Source: Arthrobacter horti (lineage in GTDB: Bacteria > Actinomycetota > Actinomycetes > Actinomycetales > Micrococcaceae). Taken from it: a stretch of DNA of 64,000 bases. This document shows, in pieces, positions 40,687 through 51,570 of this stretch; positions within the stretch are counted from its first letter, which is position 1; every line of letters begins with the position of its first letter. Position numbers and translations under genes: made by a program. Under the pieces are notes generated by a model. That model saw only the letters and a list, made by a program, of their open reading frames with translations. It was not told the DNA's origin and did not search any database. Location of the stretch: assembly GCF_030731045.1 (NCBI RefSeq), contig NZ_JAVALS010000002.1, positions 124,001 through 188,000 on the forward strand. Direction: 5' to 3'.

Positions 40687-41967
40687 ATGAAACCACGTAA
40701 ATTCCTCGCGCCGGCCGCCGCCGCTGCCGTGCTGGCCCTGGCTCTGACCGCCTGTGGTGGCGGCAGCAGTTCCGGCGGATCCGGCGGGGGCGACGCAGCC
40801 TCGCAGAACATGGACGGCCGCGGCCCCATCACCTTCGTCAGCGGCAAGGACAACTCCGGAGTCTGGCAGCCCACCATCGATCGCTGGAACGCCGCGCACC
40901 CTAACGAAAAGGTCACGCTCAAGGAACAGACTGATCAGGCAGATCAGCAGCACGACGACCTGGTGCAGCACTTCCAGGCTCAGCAGTCCGACTACGACGT
41001 GGTGACCGTGGACGTCGTCTGGTCCGCCGAGTTCGCCGCCAAGGGCTGGCTCCAGCCGCTCAAGGACAAGATGGCGGTGGACACGGCCAAGCTTCTGCCC
41101 GCCACCGTCAAGGCGGCCACCTACAACGGCACCGCCTACGCCGTGCCGATCTCCTCCGACGGCGGTCTGCTCTACTACCGCAAGGATCTGGTGCCGAACC
41201 CGCCCAAGACCTGGGACGAGATGATGGGCATGTGCTCCATCGCCAAGGCGCATGACATGGGCTGCTACGCCGGCCAGTACTCGAAGTACGAGGGCCTGAC
41301 GGTCAACGCGGCGGAGGCCATCAACACCTTCGGCGGCAAGATCGTCGATGACCAGGGCAAGGCGGTCGTCAACTCGGCCGAGGCCAAGACGGGTCTGGGC
41401 AAGCTGGTGGACGCTTTCAAGAGCGGCAACATCGCCAAACAGGCCCTCACCTACCAGGAGGAGCAGGGCCGCAAGGCCTTCGAGGACGGCAAGCTGCTGT
41501 TCCTGCGCAACTGGCCGTACGTCTACAACCTGGCCAAGACCGATGGCGCATCCACGGTCAAGGACACCTTCGGTGTGGCACCGCTGCCCGGCATGAGCGG
41601 TCCCGGCGCCTCCTCGCTGGGCGGCCACAGCGCAGCGGTCAGTGTGTACTCCAAGAACAAGGCCACCGCGCACGATTTCGCACAGTGGCTCATCCAGGAC
41701 GAGCAGCAGAAGTTCTTCGCGCTCAAGGGCTCCCTGGCCCCGGTGGCTTCGGCCCTGTACACGGACTCGGACATCGTCAGCAAGCTGCCGTACATGCCGA
41801 CGCTTCTGACCTCGATCCAGAACGCCGTGCCGCGCCCGGTGACCCCGTACTACCCGGCCGTCACCAAGGCCGTTCAGGACAACGCCTACGCCGCTCTCCA
41901 GGGTGACAAGTCCGTCGATCAGGCCGTCAGCGACATGCAGGCCGCGATCGATGCGGCCGGCCACTAG
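40687..41967 (+). CDS. Sugar ABC transporter substrate-binding lipoprotein
   Basis: 426 residues. A lipoprotein signal with lipobox LTAC (Cys about residue 22) is followed by a Gly/Ser linker and a family-1 extracellular solute-binding domain. That domain has typical YDVVTVDVVWSAEFAAKGWLQPL and AVPISSDGGLLYYRKDL stretches. It resembles the trehalose/maltose binders (ThuE/LpqY-like). GAGGAG precedes the ATG. A strong hairpin after the gene should favour its higher expression over the permeases. With a cytosolic glucosidase next door, the ligand is likely an alpha-glucoside. Confidence 0.9.
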   Translation: MKPRKFLAPAAAAAVLALALTACGGGSSSGGSGGGDAASQNMDGRGPITFVSGKDNSGVWQPTIDRWNAAHPNEKVTLKEQTDQADQQHDDLVQHFQAQQSDYDVVTVDVVWSAEFAAKGWLQPLKDKMAVDTAKLLPATVKAATYNGTAYAVPISSDGGLLYYRKDLVPNPPKTWDEMMGMCSIAKAHDMGCYAGQYSKYEGLTVNAAEAINTFGGKIVDDQGKAVVNSAEAKTGLGKLVDAFKSGNIAKQALTYQEEQGRKAFEDGKLLFLRNWPYVYNLAKTDGASTVKDTFGVAPLPGMSGPGASSLGGHSAAVSVYSKNKATAHDFAQWLIQDEQQKFFALKGSLAPVASALYTDSDIVSKLPYMPTLLTSIQNAVPRPVTPYYPAVTKAVQDNAYAALQGDKSVDQAVSDMQAAIDAAGH

Positions 41968-41979
41968 CGCCTGACGCCT

Positions 41980-42017
41980 GAGGTGGCGGGGCCCGCGAGG
42001 GCGGGTCCCGCCACCTC
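41980..42017 (+). terminator. Intercistronic hairpin after the binding-protein gene
   Basis: A 17-bp stem (GAGGTGGCGGG outer part, one G-U pair) with a four-base loop, followed by CCGCGG repeats at 42021-42036. It lies inside the transporter operon, where such hairpins commonly stabilise the upstream mRNA or attenuate read-through. Confidence 0.75.
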
Positions 42018-42074
42018 CCTCCGCGGGACACCGCGGGAATCACGAGCTGGGCAAGAACATTTGGAGGAGTCACC

Positions 42075-43088
42075 ATGTCCACAGAGGTCCCGTCGAAGAC
42101 GGGGGAAACCGATACCGGGAGGCGGGGGCGCGGGCCGGGGATGGCCGGTGCGGAGAGCGCCGACCGCCGGCAGACCACTCAAGGCCGCTGGGCCTACACG
42201 CTGCTCGCCCCGACCCTGATCCTGCTGGCCGTGGTGATCATCTATCCGGTCATCAACGCCATCATCCTGTCCTTCCAGAAGGACGCCGGCCTGGACAAGG
42301 CCACCGGATTCTTCGTGCAAGGCGGCTTCGCCGGCGTCGACAACTACACCCACTGGATCCTCCAGCAGTGCGGCTCCGAGAAGTGCCCGCCCGGCACCCT
42401 GGGCGCGCAGTTCTGGGGTGCCATGGGCACCACGTTCCTGTTCGCGGCGATCACGGTGATCCTGGAGACCGTGCTGGGCTTCTGGATGGCCATCGTCATG
42501 GCCCGGGCGTTCAAGGGCCGCAGCCTTCTGCGTGCCTCCGTCCTGGTGCCGTGGGCCATCCCCACGGCCGTGACCGCCAAGCTCTTCTTCTTCATGTTTG
42601 CCTTCGACGGGATCATCAACACGGTGTTCCACAGTTCGATCCTGTGGACCGGATCGGAATGGCCGGCACGCTGGGCCATCATCATCTCCGACGTCTGGAA
42701 GACCACCCCGTTCATGGCGTTGCTGATCCTGGCCGGTCTGCAGCTGATCCCCGACGAGGTCTACGAGGCCGCCAAGGTGGACGGTGCCGGTACGTGGCAG
42801 CGGTTCACCCAGATCACGCTTCCCCTGGTGAAGCCGGCCCTGATGGTCGCGATCCTGTTCCGTACGCTCGACGCCCTGCGCATGTACGACCTGCCCGCGA
42901 TCCTGACCGGCGGCGCCAACAACACCACCACCCTCTCCATTCTGGTGGTCCAGCAGATCCGGCAGGGCTTCAACGTCGCCTCCGCCTTGTCCACCATCAC
43001 CTTCGTGACGATCTTCCTGGTCGCCTTCATCTTCGTCCGCTTCCTCGGCGCCAATGCCGTGGAGTCCGCCAACCCGAGGAAGAAGTGA
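42075..43088 (+). CDS. Sugar ABC transporter permease (MalF-like)
   Basis: 337 residues from ATG 42075 (GGAGGAG upstream). A polar N-terminal tail of about 38 residues precedes six or more membrane helices. The EAA loop EVYEAAKVDGAGTWQRFTQITLP binds the ATPase. The insert QCGSEKCPPG in the first periplasmic loop holds two cysteines that could form a disulfide. Partner of the next permease. No ATPase gene occurs in the operon. Confidence 0.92.
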   Translation: MSTEVPSKTGETDTGRRGRGPGMAGAESADRRQTTQGRWAYTLLAPTLILLAVVIIYPVINAIILSFQKDAGLDKATGFFVQGGFAGVDNYTHWILQQCGSEKCPPGTLGAQFWGAMGTTFLFAAITVILETVLGFWMAIVMARAFKGRSLLRASVLVPWAIPTAVTAKLFFFMFAFDGIINTVFHSSILWTGSEWPARWAIIISDVWKTTPFMALLILAGLQLIPDEVYEAAKVDGAGTWQRFTQITLPLVKPALMVAILFRTLDALRMYDLPAILTGGANNTTTLSILVVQQIRQGFNVASALSTITFVTIFLVAFIFVRFLGANAVESANPRKK

Positions 43089-43089
43089 C

Positions 43090-43947
43090 ATGAGCACCCC
43101 CACCGCCACGCGCCGTCGCGCCTTCACCTGGGCACCCACTCGCACCTATGTGCAGGCAGCGGTCATCCTGATCTGGTGTCTGCTGCCGTTCTACTGGATG
43201 ATCGTCACCGCCTTCCGCGACGTCGGTTACACCTTCGATCCCACCCCGTTCTTCACGCACGTCACCTTCGACAACTTCGCGACCGTGTTCGATGAGTCCC
43301 TGGGCAACCACTTCGCCCGCAACCTGCTCAACAGCCTCATCGTGGCGGGCCTCACCACCGTGATCTCACTGCTGGTGGGTGTCTTCGCGGCCTACGCCCT
43401 GGCCCGCCTGAAGTTCCGTTTCAAGGAGATGGTCCTCGGGTTCGTCCTGGGCGCCTCGATGTTCCCGGGCGTCGCCCTCATCACTCCGCTGTTCCAGCTC
43501 TTCACCAACCTGGGCTGGATGGGCAGCTACCAGGCCCTGATCATCCCGAGCATCTCCTTCTCCCTGCCGCTGGCTGTCTACACGCTGACCTCGTTCTTCC
43601 GTGAGATGCCGTGGGAGCTGGAGGAGGCGGCCCGCATCGACGGCTGCACCCAGGGCCAGGCGTTCCGGAAGATCATCCTTCCGCTGGCCGCCCCGGCCAC
43701 CTTCACCACCGCCATCCTGACGTTCATCGGGGCGTGGAATGAGTTCCTGATCGCCAACCAGCTCTCCAGTGACGCCACCAAGACCGTCACGGTGGCGATC
43801 GCCTCCTTCGCCGGAGCCCAGCCGCACCAGGAGCCGTACACCGCCGTCATGGCGGCTGGCACCGTGGTCACCATCCCCCTGGTCATCCTGGTCCTCATCT
43901 TCCAGAAGAAGATCGTGGCCGGTCTGACGGCGGGTGCGGTGAAATGA
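43090..43947 (+). CDS. Sugar ABC transporter permease (MalG-like)
   Basis: 285 residues from ATG 43090, one base after the stop of the first permease. Six membrane segments and the EAA loop EEAARIDGCTQGQAFRKIILPLAAP identify it. The C-terminal KKIVAGLTAGAVK is the standard ending of MalG-type permeases. It must work with a shared MsiK-type ATPase encoded elsewhere. The next small gene overlaps its stop (ATGA). Confidence 0.93.
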   Translation: MSTPTATRRRAFTWAPTRTYVQAAVILIWCLLPFYWMIVTAFRDVGYTFDPTPFFTHVTFDNFATVFDESLGNHFARNLLNSLIVAGLTTVISLLVGVFAAYALARLKFRFKEMVLGFVLGASMFPGVALITPLFQLFTNLGWMGSYQALIIPSISFSLPLAVYTLTSFFREMPWELEEAARIDGCTQGQAFRKIILPLAAPATFTTAILTFIGAWNEFLIANQLSSDATKTVTVAIASFAGAQPHQEPYTAVMAAGTVVTIPLVILVLIFQKKIVAGLTAGAVK

Positions 43948-44216
43948 CCCGGCCCCGCGGCGCCGAGGAGGGGATGCAGGAGCCGCTGCCCGGCCCCCGC
44001 CTGATGCGCAGCGCCCAGGACCTCGACGTCCTGATCGGCATGCTCGGCTTCTGGACGCTGGTGCTGTTCATCGCCACCGTCTGGACCGAGCTCAGCGGCG
44101 GAGCCGCCCTGGGCTGGGCGCTGGGACTCCTGGCCGCCGTCGCCGGCATGTGGGGGCTCTTCCGCCTTCGCCGGCGTCTGCCGTCCCGGACCATCGGCCA
44201 TCGCAACGGGAGGTGA
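43944..44216 (+). CDS. Small two-helix membrane protein of the sugar operon
   Basis: 90 residues. Two hydrophobic helices (about 28-50 and 55-75) and a basic C-terminus (RLRRRLPSRTIGHRNGR). It starts in the stop codon of the MalG-like gene, so it is certainly co-translated. No recognised domain. Its place suggests an accessory of the transporter. Confidence 0.65.
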   Translation: MTRPRGAEEGMQEPLPGPRLMRSAQDLDVLIGMLGFWTLVLFIATVWTELSGGAALGWALGLLAAVAGMWGLFRLRRRLPSRTIGHRNGR

Positions 44217-44271
44217 GAGGCGCGTCACCAACTGTGCCGTAGAGCGGTGTCCGTGGTTCAATTCGATGTCT

Positions 44272-44279
44272 GGTATACC
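44272..44279. promoter_or_regulatory. GGTATACC palindrome before the LacI gene
   Basis: An 8-bp perfect palindrome within TGGTATACCT, directly before the ribosome site GAAGGAG (44281-44287). It may be an extended -10 promoter element or an operator. Position so close to the start codon makes a very short leader likely if it is a -10 box. Confidence 0.3.
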
Positions 44280-44297
44280 TGAAGGAGTGTGACAGGC

Positions 44298-45347
44298 ATG
44301 GCAGCTCGCGCCGCCCGTGGCGGGCACCACGGGGTGAGTATCGAGGATGTGGCCGAGGCCGCCGGAGTGTCCACCGCAACGGTATCCCGGGCGGTCCGAG
44401 GACTGCCCCGCGTCTCCGAGACCACCCGGCAACGCATCCTCCAGGTGGCTGCCGAGCTCGGGTACGTTGCGTCGTCGGCGGCCTCCGGGCTGGCGACCGG
44501 GCGAACCCGGACCATCGGCGTCCTGGCGCCGTACGTGGACCGCTGGTTCTTCTACAAGGCCCTGGAGGGCGTGGAGCGTGAGCTCCACCAGGAGGGCTAC
44601 AACCTTTCCCTCTTCAGCCTGGACAGCCGCACCCGCGAACGCCAGCGGACCTTCACTAAGACCATGGTGGCCAAGCACATCGACGCCCTCCTGGTGCTCT
44701 GCATGGCGCTTTCCATGGAGGAGATCGACGAACTGCGCCGCTTGGACATCCCGCTCGTAGCCGTCGGCGGGCCTGTGGAGGGCTGCCCGAGCGTGGGGAT
44801 CGACGACGTCAAGGCGGCCGCCTTGGCCACCCGTCACCTCCTGGAACTGGGGCACCGGGACATCGGCATCCTGCACGGCCAGGACGATGACGACGACCTC
44901 AACTTCAAGGTCCCGGCACTCCGGGTGGACGGCTTCCGGGCCGAGCTCGAGCGCCACGGGGTGCCGTTCCGTCCTGAGTGGGAGGTCAACGGCAACTTCA
45001 CCCTGGCCAGCGGAGCCGAAGCCTTCGACGAACTCTGGGCCCGCCCGGGCCCCAAGCCGAGCGCCCTGATGTGCGCGTCGGACGAGATGGCCATGGGCGT
45101 GGTGCTCCAGGCCCGGCGGCACGGGGTGCGGGTGCCGGAGGATCTCTCCGTGATCGGCATCGACGACCACGAATTCTCCTCCGTCATGGGTCTGACCACG
45201 GTGGGCCAGGATCCGGTGGACCAGGCGCGTTCCGGAACCCGGATGCTCCTGGACGAACTCACTGGAAAGACCGGTGCCGTGCGGGACGTCGGGGCCGGCT
45301 TCGAGTTGATCCTGCGGAGCACGACGGCGGCGCCCGCCGCCCGCTGA
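44298..45347 (+). CDS. LacI family transcriptional regulator
   Basis: 349 residues from ATG 44298 (GGAG ten bases upstream; GTG 44289 is too close to the ribosome site). The LacI HTH spans about 12-60 (VSIEDVAEAAGVSTATVSRAVRGLPRVSETTRQRI, then AAELGYVASSAASGLATG). The periplasmic-binding-like effector domain ends with CASDEMAMGVVLQARRHGVRVPEDLSVIGIDDHEFSSVMGLTTVGQDP. It closes the sugar transporter operon. Likely repressor of both divergent units through the operator at 40582-40597. Confidence 0.92.
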   Translation: MAARAARGGHHGVSIEDVAEAAGVSTATVSRAVRGLPRVSETTRQRILQVAAELGYVASSAASGLATGRTRTIGVLAPYVDRWFFYKALEGVERELHQEGYNLSLFSLDSRTRERQRTFTKTMVAKHIDALLVLCMALSMEEIDELRRLDIPLVAVGGPVEGCPSVGIDDVKAAALATRHLLELGHRDIGILHGQDDDDDLNFKVPALRVDGFRAELERHGVPFRPEWEVNGNFTLASGAEAFDELWARPGPKPSALMCASDEMAMGVVLQARRHGVRVPEDLSVIGIDDHEFSSVMGLTTVGQDPVDQARSGTRMLLDELTGKTGAVRDVGAGFELILRSTTAAPAAR

Positions 45348-45371
45348 GCGCCGCGGTCGTGCCAGGGGACC

Positions 45372-47252
45372 TCAGCCCGCCGCCAGGATGGGTGCGAAGA
45401 ACGCCTCCAGTTCCTCCGTGGCGTCCAGCGGGAGCACCGCGGAGACATACTGGTCCGGGCGGACCACCACCACGGCGCCGTCACGGCTCACACCGCGCTC
45501 CTCGAAGATGTCCGCACCGGGCGCGGAGGCATAGACCTTGTTGAGGTCGTGGAGGCCGAACGGGCCCACCTCGGGGCGGAAGACGGCGGGAGCCGCCATG
45601 AGGTCCACCTCCGTGTGCGGCTGCTGGTAGACCACCTTGACGTCGAACCACACGTCCTGATCGCCCGCCGGTTGGGCGGCGAGGGGTGAGCCGGCCGCCG
45701 TCGTCAGCCAGTCCGCCAGCCGCGCGACGCCGGACTGCTCTCCCGCGCGCGGAGCATCGGCGAAGACGTAGATCCGCCAGCGCCCGTCTGCCGTGGCCTG
45801 GTGGCCCAGCTGCAGCGGATTGGTGTCGCAGACGCGGACCACGTGCGCGGAGCGGAAGCGCTTGCCAATGGGGAAGCCTGTGGCGAGGTCCTGATGCGTG
45901 GCCCCGGACGTGATGAGGGACGGCGTGTACTGGGTCATGAAGCCGGCCGGGAACTCGGCTGTGCGGACGTAGAACTCCTCCAGTTCGGACGGATCGTCGA
46001 ACTCCTCCGGCTTCTTGGCCATCATGGACGACCATTCCTTGTCGAAGTCGATGAGGTTCTTCGCGATGACCTGGCGTTCCGCCGAGTAGGTGGCCAGGAG
46101 GCTCTCCGGGCTGCGGCCCTCCAGCACGTGCCCGAGCTTCCAGCCGAGGTTGAAACCGTCCTGCATGGAGACGTTCATGCCCTGGCCCGCCTTGGCGCTG
46201 TGCGTGTGGCAGGCGTCCCCGGCGATGAACACGCGCGGGGTGCGGGAGCCCGCGTCCTCCAGGATGACGTCGTCGAAGCGGTCCGTCAGGCGGTGGCCCA
46301 CCTCATAGACGCTGTGCCAGGCGACGTTGCGGACGTCCAGCGTGTACGGGTGGAGGATCTCATTGGCCTTCTCGATGATCTGCTCAATGGTGGTGGCCCG
46401 GACCGCGTGGTCCTCACCGGCCTCGCCCAGGTCCACGTACATGCGGAACAGGTGGCCGCCCTCGCGGGGGATCAGCAGGATGCTGCCGCTCTCGGCCTGG
46501 ATGGCGCACTTCTCGCGGATGTCCGGGAAGTCGGTGACGGCCACGACGTCCATGACGCCCCAGGCGTGATTCGCCTGGTCCCCGGCCATGGTGCAGCCGA
46601 TCGACTGGCGGACCCGGCTCCGGGCCCCATCCGCTCCGAGGACGTACTTGGCGCGGACCGTGCGCTCGCGGCCCTCGAGCTCTCCGCTGGTGTGGAGCAG
46701 GGTCACCTCGACCGGGTACTCCTCGCCCTGATGCACCGTGAGGCCGCTGAACTCGTAGCCGTAGTCCGGCTTCAGGCGGGCCGGGGAGTTCGCCATGTAT
46801 TCGGCGAAGTAGTCCAGCACGCGGGCCTGGTTGACGATCAGGTGCGGGAACTCGCTGACGCCGAGTTCGTCGTCCACGGCGCGTGCGGCGCGGTGGATCC
46901 GGGACACGTCCGCAGGGTCCGGCTTCCAGAAGGCCATCTCGGTGATCCGGTAGGCCTCATCGGTGATGCGGCCGGCGAAGCCGAAGGCCTGGAAGGTCTC
47001 CACGCTTCGGGCCTGGATGCCGTCCGCCTGGCCGATCTCCAGGCGACCGGGACGGCGCTCGACGATCCGGGTTCTCACGTCCGGGAACTGCGAAAGCTGG
47101 GCCGCGGTGATCATCCCGGCGGGCCCGGTGCCGACGATCAGGACGTCGACGTGCTCCGGAAGCTCTTCCGGGCGGTCGATGCCGACCCCGGCGGCCGGCT
47201 GGACGCGCGGATCCCCGGACACATAGCCGTGGTGGTGGAACTGCACGGTCAT
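45372..47252 (-). CDS. FAD-dependent aromatic hydroxylase, phenol 2-monooxygenase/3-hydroxybenzoate 4-monooxygenase family
   Basis: 626 residues. FAD motif GTGPAG (about 41-46) with the following ERRPGRLEIGQADGIQARSVE is typical of the large class A hydroxylases, as are VLGADGARSRVRQSIG (DG motif) and FIAGDACHTHSAKAGQGMNVSMQDGFNLGWKL. A C-terminal thioredoxin-like domain (about 450-626), usual for the phenol hydroxylase branch, is present. It is the last gene of the homoprotocatechuate operon and occupies the position where a HpaBC-type hydroxylase would be expected. A hydroxyphenylacetate hydroxylase forming 3,4-dihydroxyphenylacetate is the best guess. The convergent LacI gene ends 24 bp away. 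Confidence 0.87.
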   Translation of the reverse strand: MTVQFHHHGYVSGDPRVQPAAGVGIDRPEELPEHVDVLIVGTGPAGMITAAQLSQFPDVRTRIVERRPGRLEIGQADGIQARSVETFQAFGFAGRITDEAYRITEMAFWKPDPADVSRIHRAARAVDDELGVSEFPHLIVNQARVLDYFAEYMANSPARLKPDYGYEFSGLTVHQGEEYPVEVTLLHTSGELEGRERTVRAKYVLGADGARSRVRQSIGCTMAGDQANHAWGVMDVVAVTDFPDIREKCAIQAESGSILLIPREGGHLFRMYVDLGEAGEDHAVRATTIEQIIEKANEILHPYTLDVRNVAWHSVYEVGHRLTDRFDDVILEDAGSRTPRVFIAGDACHTHSAKAGQGMNVSMQDGFNLGWKLGHVLEGRSPESLLATYSAERQVIAKNLIDFDKEWSSMMAKKPEEFDDPSELEEFYVRTAEFPAGFMTQYTPSLITSGATHQDLATGFPIGKRFRSAHVVRVCDTNPLQLGHQATADGRWRIYVFADAPRAGEQSGVARLADWLTTAAGSPLAAQPAGDQDVWFDVKVVYQQPHTEVDLMAAPAVFRPEVGPFGLHDLNKVYASAPGADIFEERGVSRDGAVVVVRPDQYVSAVLPLDATEELEAFFAPILAAG

Positions 47253-47290
47253 TCCTCACTTCTTCGTGGTGCCGGCTGGACCGGCGGTGG

Positions 47291-48133
47291 TCAGTAGCTT
47301 GCGGGGGATGCGCCGTCATCGGCGGACGACGGCGGGGCGAAGCAGGCGGCGAGTTCCTCGCTGGAACGGGCCAGGAGCGCGACGTCGGCGCCCACCAGCA
47401 GGAAACGGGCTCCGGCTGCGATGTACCGCCGGGCCATCGCCTCGGCGAAGGCGTTGACGCCGGCGGGCTTCCCGGCGTCCCGGGCGGCTTCGAGGCAGTG
47501 CTCGACGGCCGCGACCACCTCGGGGTGGTCCTGCTCGCCCAGGTGCCCCAGAGACGCGGCGAGATCGGATGGCCCGATGAAGATCGCGTCCACCCCGTCC
47601 ACGGCGAGGATCTCCCCGACGTTCGCGACGGCGTCGGCGGTCTCGATCTGGACGGTCAGGGACACGGTTTCGTCCGCCCGGGCGAGATAGTCCGGAATCC
47701 GGTTCCACCGGGCGCCCCGGGCAAGTGCCGCGCCCACGCCGCGCACCCCGTGCGGGGGGTAACGGACCGCCGCGACGGCGGCGCGCGCCTGATCGGCGTC
47801 GTTCACCATGGGGATCAGCAGGTTCTGCGCGCCCAGGTCCAGGTACTGCTTGATGAGCACCGTGTCGTTCCAGGGCAGCCGCACCATGGGCGTGACAGGG
47901 TATCCATGCACGGCCTGGAGCTGGGCGAGCACCGACTCCAGGGAGTTCGGGCTGTGTTCCACGTCGATCAGCAGCCAGTCCGTGCCGGAGCCCGCCATGA
48001 TCTCTGCCACCAGGGCGCTGCCGGAGCAGACCCACAGCCCGGCCTTCGGCGGCACGGGACCGTCCCCGGCCGCCGCGCCGGCCTGCGCCAGGACGTGCCG
48101 GAAGGTGGGCTCGGGGTCTAGACGAAACGGCAT
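47291..48133 (-). CDS. hpaI: HpaI/HpcH family class II aldolase (4-hydroxy-2-oxoheptanedioate aldolase)
   Basis: 280 residues. Metal and substrate motifs of the family are present: GLWVCSGSALVAEIMAGSGTDWLLIDVEHSPN, then VQIETADAVANVGEI with the metal Glu, and DAIFIGPSDLAASLGHLG. It would cleave 4-hydroxy-2-oxoheptanedioate to pyruvate and succinic semialdehyde, the last step of the homoprotocatechuate pathway. The start overlaps the hpaH stop by 16 bases. The protein is slightly longer than E. coli HpaI owing to N- and C-terminal tails. Confidence 0.9.
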   Translation of the reverse strand: MPFRLDPEPTFRHVLAQAGAAAGDGPVPPKAGLWVCSGSALVAEIMAGSGTDWLLIDVEHSPNSLESVLAQLQAVHGYPVTPMVRLPWNDTVLIKQYLDLGAQNLLIPMVNDADQARAAVAAVRYPPHGVRGVGAALARGARWNRIPDYLARADETVSLTVQIETADAVANVGEILAVDGVDAIFIGPSDLAASLGHLGEQDHPEVVAAVEHCLEAARDAGKPAGVNAFAEAMARRYIAAGARFLLVGADVALLARSSEELAACFAPPSSADDGASPASY

Positions 48134-48918
48134 GTCACGGTTCCCATCGGTCCGTAGTCGGCGTACACGGTGTCGCCCTCATAGACCCAGGCGGGCCTGG
48201 TGAACGAGCCGGCCAGGACCAGGTCCCCGGCGGTGAGCGACTGGCCGTGCTGGGCCAGCTTGTCCGCCAGCCAGGCCACGCCTGTGGCCGGGTGGTTGAG
48301 CACACCGGCTGCGACGCCGGTCTCCTCGATCTCCTGATTGCGGTACAGCAGCGCGGAGACCCAGCGGAGGTCCACGTCATGCGGACGCACCGGGCGGCCG
48401 CCCACCACCATGGCGCCCATGGCGGCGTTGTCCGCGATGGTGTCCACGATGGTCCGGCCTTGCATTTCGATCCGCGAGTCCAGGATCTCCAGTGCCGGGA
48501 CCACGTAGTCCGTGGCGTCCAGGACGTCGAACACCGAGGTGTCCCGGCCGCTCAGGGCCCGGCCCTGAAGGTCCTTGCCGAGGCGGAACGCCAGCTCCAC
48601 CTCGACGCGCGGGTGGGTGTACCGCTTCCACTCGAGAACGGAGCCGTTGCCCAGGACCATGTCGTCGAAGATCACGCCGTAGTCCGGCTCCGTGATGCCC
48701 GTGGCCGCCTGCATGGCCTTGGAGGTCAGGCCGATCTTGCGGCCCGCCACGCGGCGGCCCTGGGCCTGAAGCCGGGAGGCCCAGAGCTTCTGGACCGCGT
48801 AGGAGTCCTCCACGTCCATGCCCTCGTAGCGGCTGTGCAGGAGCGGCACCGGGGTGCGGCTCCGGCCCGCCTCCACGAGTTCGTCCGCGATGGACTCGAT
48901 GGTCTTCGCGTCGAGCAT
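48118..48918 (-). CDS. hpaH: 2-oxo-hept-4-ene-1,7-dioate hydratase
   Basis: 266 residues from ATG 48918, just past the hpaD stop; the frame is open upstream but runs inside hpaD. Family segments are [31 protein letters not shown], the acidic metal-site stretch [15 protein letters not shown], and the C-terminal [26 protein letters not shown]. It hydrates 2-oxohept-4-ene-1,7-dioate in the meta-cleavage pathway and belongs with MhpD-like hydratases. Placed between the dioxygenase and aldolase genes, as expected. Confidence 0.9.
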   Translation of the reverse strand: MLDAKTIESIADELVEAGRSRTPVPLLHSRYEGMDVEDSYAVQKLWASRLQAQGRRVAGRKIGLTSKAMQAATGITEPDYGVIFDDMVLGNGSVLEWKRYTHPRVEVELAFRLGKDLQGRALSGRDTSVFDVLDATDYVVPALEILDSRIEMQGRTIVDTIADNAAMGAMVVGGRPVRPHDVDLRWVSALLYRNQEIEETGVAAGVLNHPATGVAWLADKLAQHGQSLTAGDLVLAGSFTRPAWVYEGDTVYADYGPMGTVTCRFV

Positions 48919-48919
48919 C

Positions 48920-50017
48920 TCAGACCTGGTTCCCGAGCTTGAAGCCCTTGGCGGCCTGACCGTGGTACGAGCCGTCCTCGTCGCCCTCACGGGTGAAGGA
49001 GAAGCCGTCAGCGCCGATGGTCACGGCCATCTCGGAGGAATCGGTGCGCTCGATGACGGGCTGCGGGTTGCCGTCCAGGTCAAGGACCAGGGAGGCCTCG
49101 GTGTACCAGGACGGGACCACGGGATTGCCCCACCAGTCGCGGCGCTGGTTGTCGTGCACGTCCCAGGTGATGACGGGGTTGTCCGGGTCGCCCGTGTAGT
49201 AGTCCTGGGTGTAGATCTCCACGCGGTGGCCGTCCGGGTCCAGAATGTAGAGGTAGAAGGCGTTGGAGACGCCGTGGCGGCCGGGCCCGCGCTCGATCCG
49301 GTCGGACATGCGCAGGGCGCCCATCTTGTCGCAGATCTGGATGATGTTGTGCTTCTCGTGCGTGGAGAAGGCCACGTGGTGCATGCGGGGGCCGTTGCCA
49401 CCGGTCAGGGCGGTGTCGTGCACGGTGCCCTTGCGGTGCATCCAGGCGGCGTAAGTGGTGCCCTCCTCGTCCTTGATGTCCTCGGTGACCCGGAAGCCCA
49501 GGTCCTCCAGGTACTTCCGGCCGCGGGGCACGTCCGGGGTGACCTGGTTGAAGTGGTCCAGGCGGACCAGCTCACCGGCGGAGTAGAGGTCGTAGCGCAT
49601 ATGGAGGCGCTCCACGTGCTGCACCTCGTGGAAGAACTCGTACGGGAAGCCGAGCGGGTCCTCCACGCGCAGGGAGTCGCCGATACCGCGGACGAAGCCG
49701 TCCTTGCGGCGCTCGGTGCGGCAGCCCAGTTCCTTGTAGTACGCCTCTGCCAGGTCCACGTCCTCCGGGTGCCGGACCCGGTAGGAGAAGGCCTTCACCG
49801 CCGCGATCGGGCCGAGCGTGAGCACCAGGTTGTGGTGGATGAACTCCTCGAAGGAGCGCAGGTAGATCTGCTGGTCGTCCTCGTAGCTGACGTGCAGGCC
49901 GAGCAGGTCCACGTAGAACGCGCGGGAAGCAGCCAGGTCCGTGACCACGATCTCCATGTAGGCGCAGCGCAGGATGTCCGGGGCCGGGACGGAGGGCTTG
50001 GGGATAATGGTGCTCAT
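48920..50017 (-). CDS. hpaD: 3,4-dihydroxyphenylacetate (homoprotocatechuate) 2,3-dioxygenase
   Basis: 365 residues, the same length as Brevibacterium HPCD and Arthrobacter MndD. The metal ligands His155 (RLDHFN), His214 (MHHVAF) and Glu267 (RVEIYT) match HPCD numbering. The catalytic His200 and the nearby Asn157, His248 and Tyr257 do too. It is an extradiol ring-cleaving enzyme of the vicinal oxygen chelate fold using Fe(II) or Mn(II). The metal cannot be told from sequence. It opens homoprotocatechuate to 5-carboxymethyl-2-hydroxymuconate semialdehyde. GAGGAGAAT upstream. Confidence 0.96.
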   Translation of the reverse strand: MSTIIPKPSVPAPDILRCAYMEIVVTDLAASRAFYVDLLGLHVSYEDDQQIYLRSFEEFIHHNLVLTLGPIAAVKAFSYRVRHPEDVDLAEAYYKELGCRTERRKDGFVRGIGDSLRVEDPLGFPYEFFHEVQHVERLHMRYDLYSAGELVRLDHFNQVTPDVPRGRKYLEDLGFRVTEDIKDEEGTTYAAWMHRKGTVHDTALTGGNGPRMHHVAFSTHEKHNIIQICDKMGALRMSDRIERGPGRHGVSNAFYLYILDPDGHRVEIYTQDYYTGDPDNPVITWDVHDNQRRDWWGNPVVPSWYTEASLVLDLDGNPQPVIERTDSSEMAVTIGADGFSFTREGDEDGSYHGQAAKGFKLGNQV

Positions 50018-50040
50018 GGGATTCTCCTCGTCGAGAGTCG

Positions 50041-51540
<1,500 letters not shown>

Positions 51541-51570
51541 GTTTCACGTCCTTAAAGTTTCGGAGGGTTT

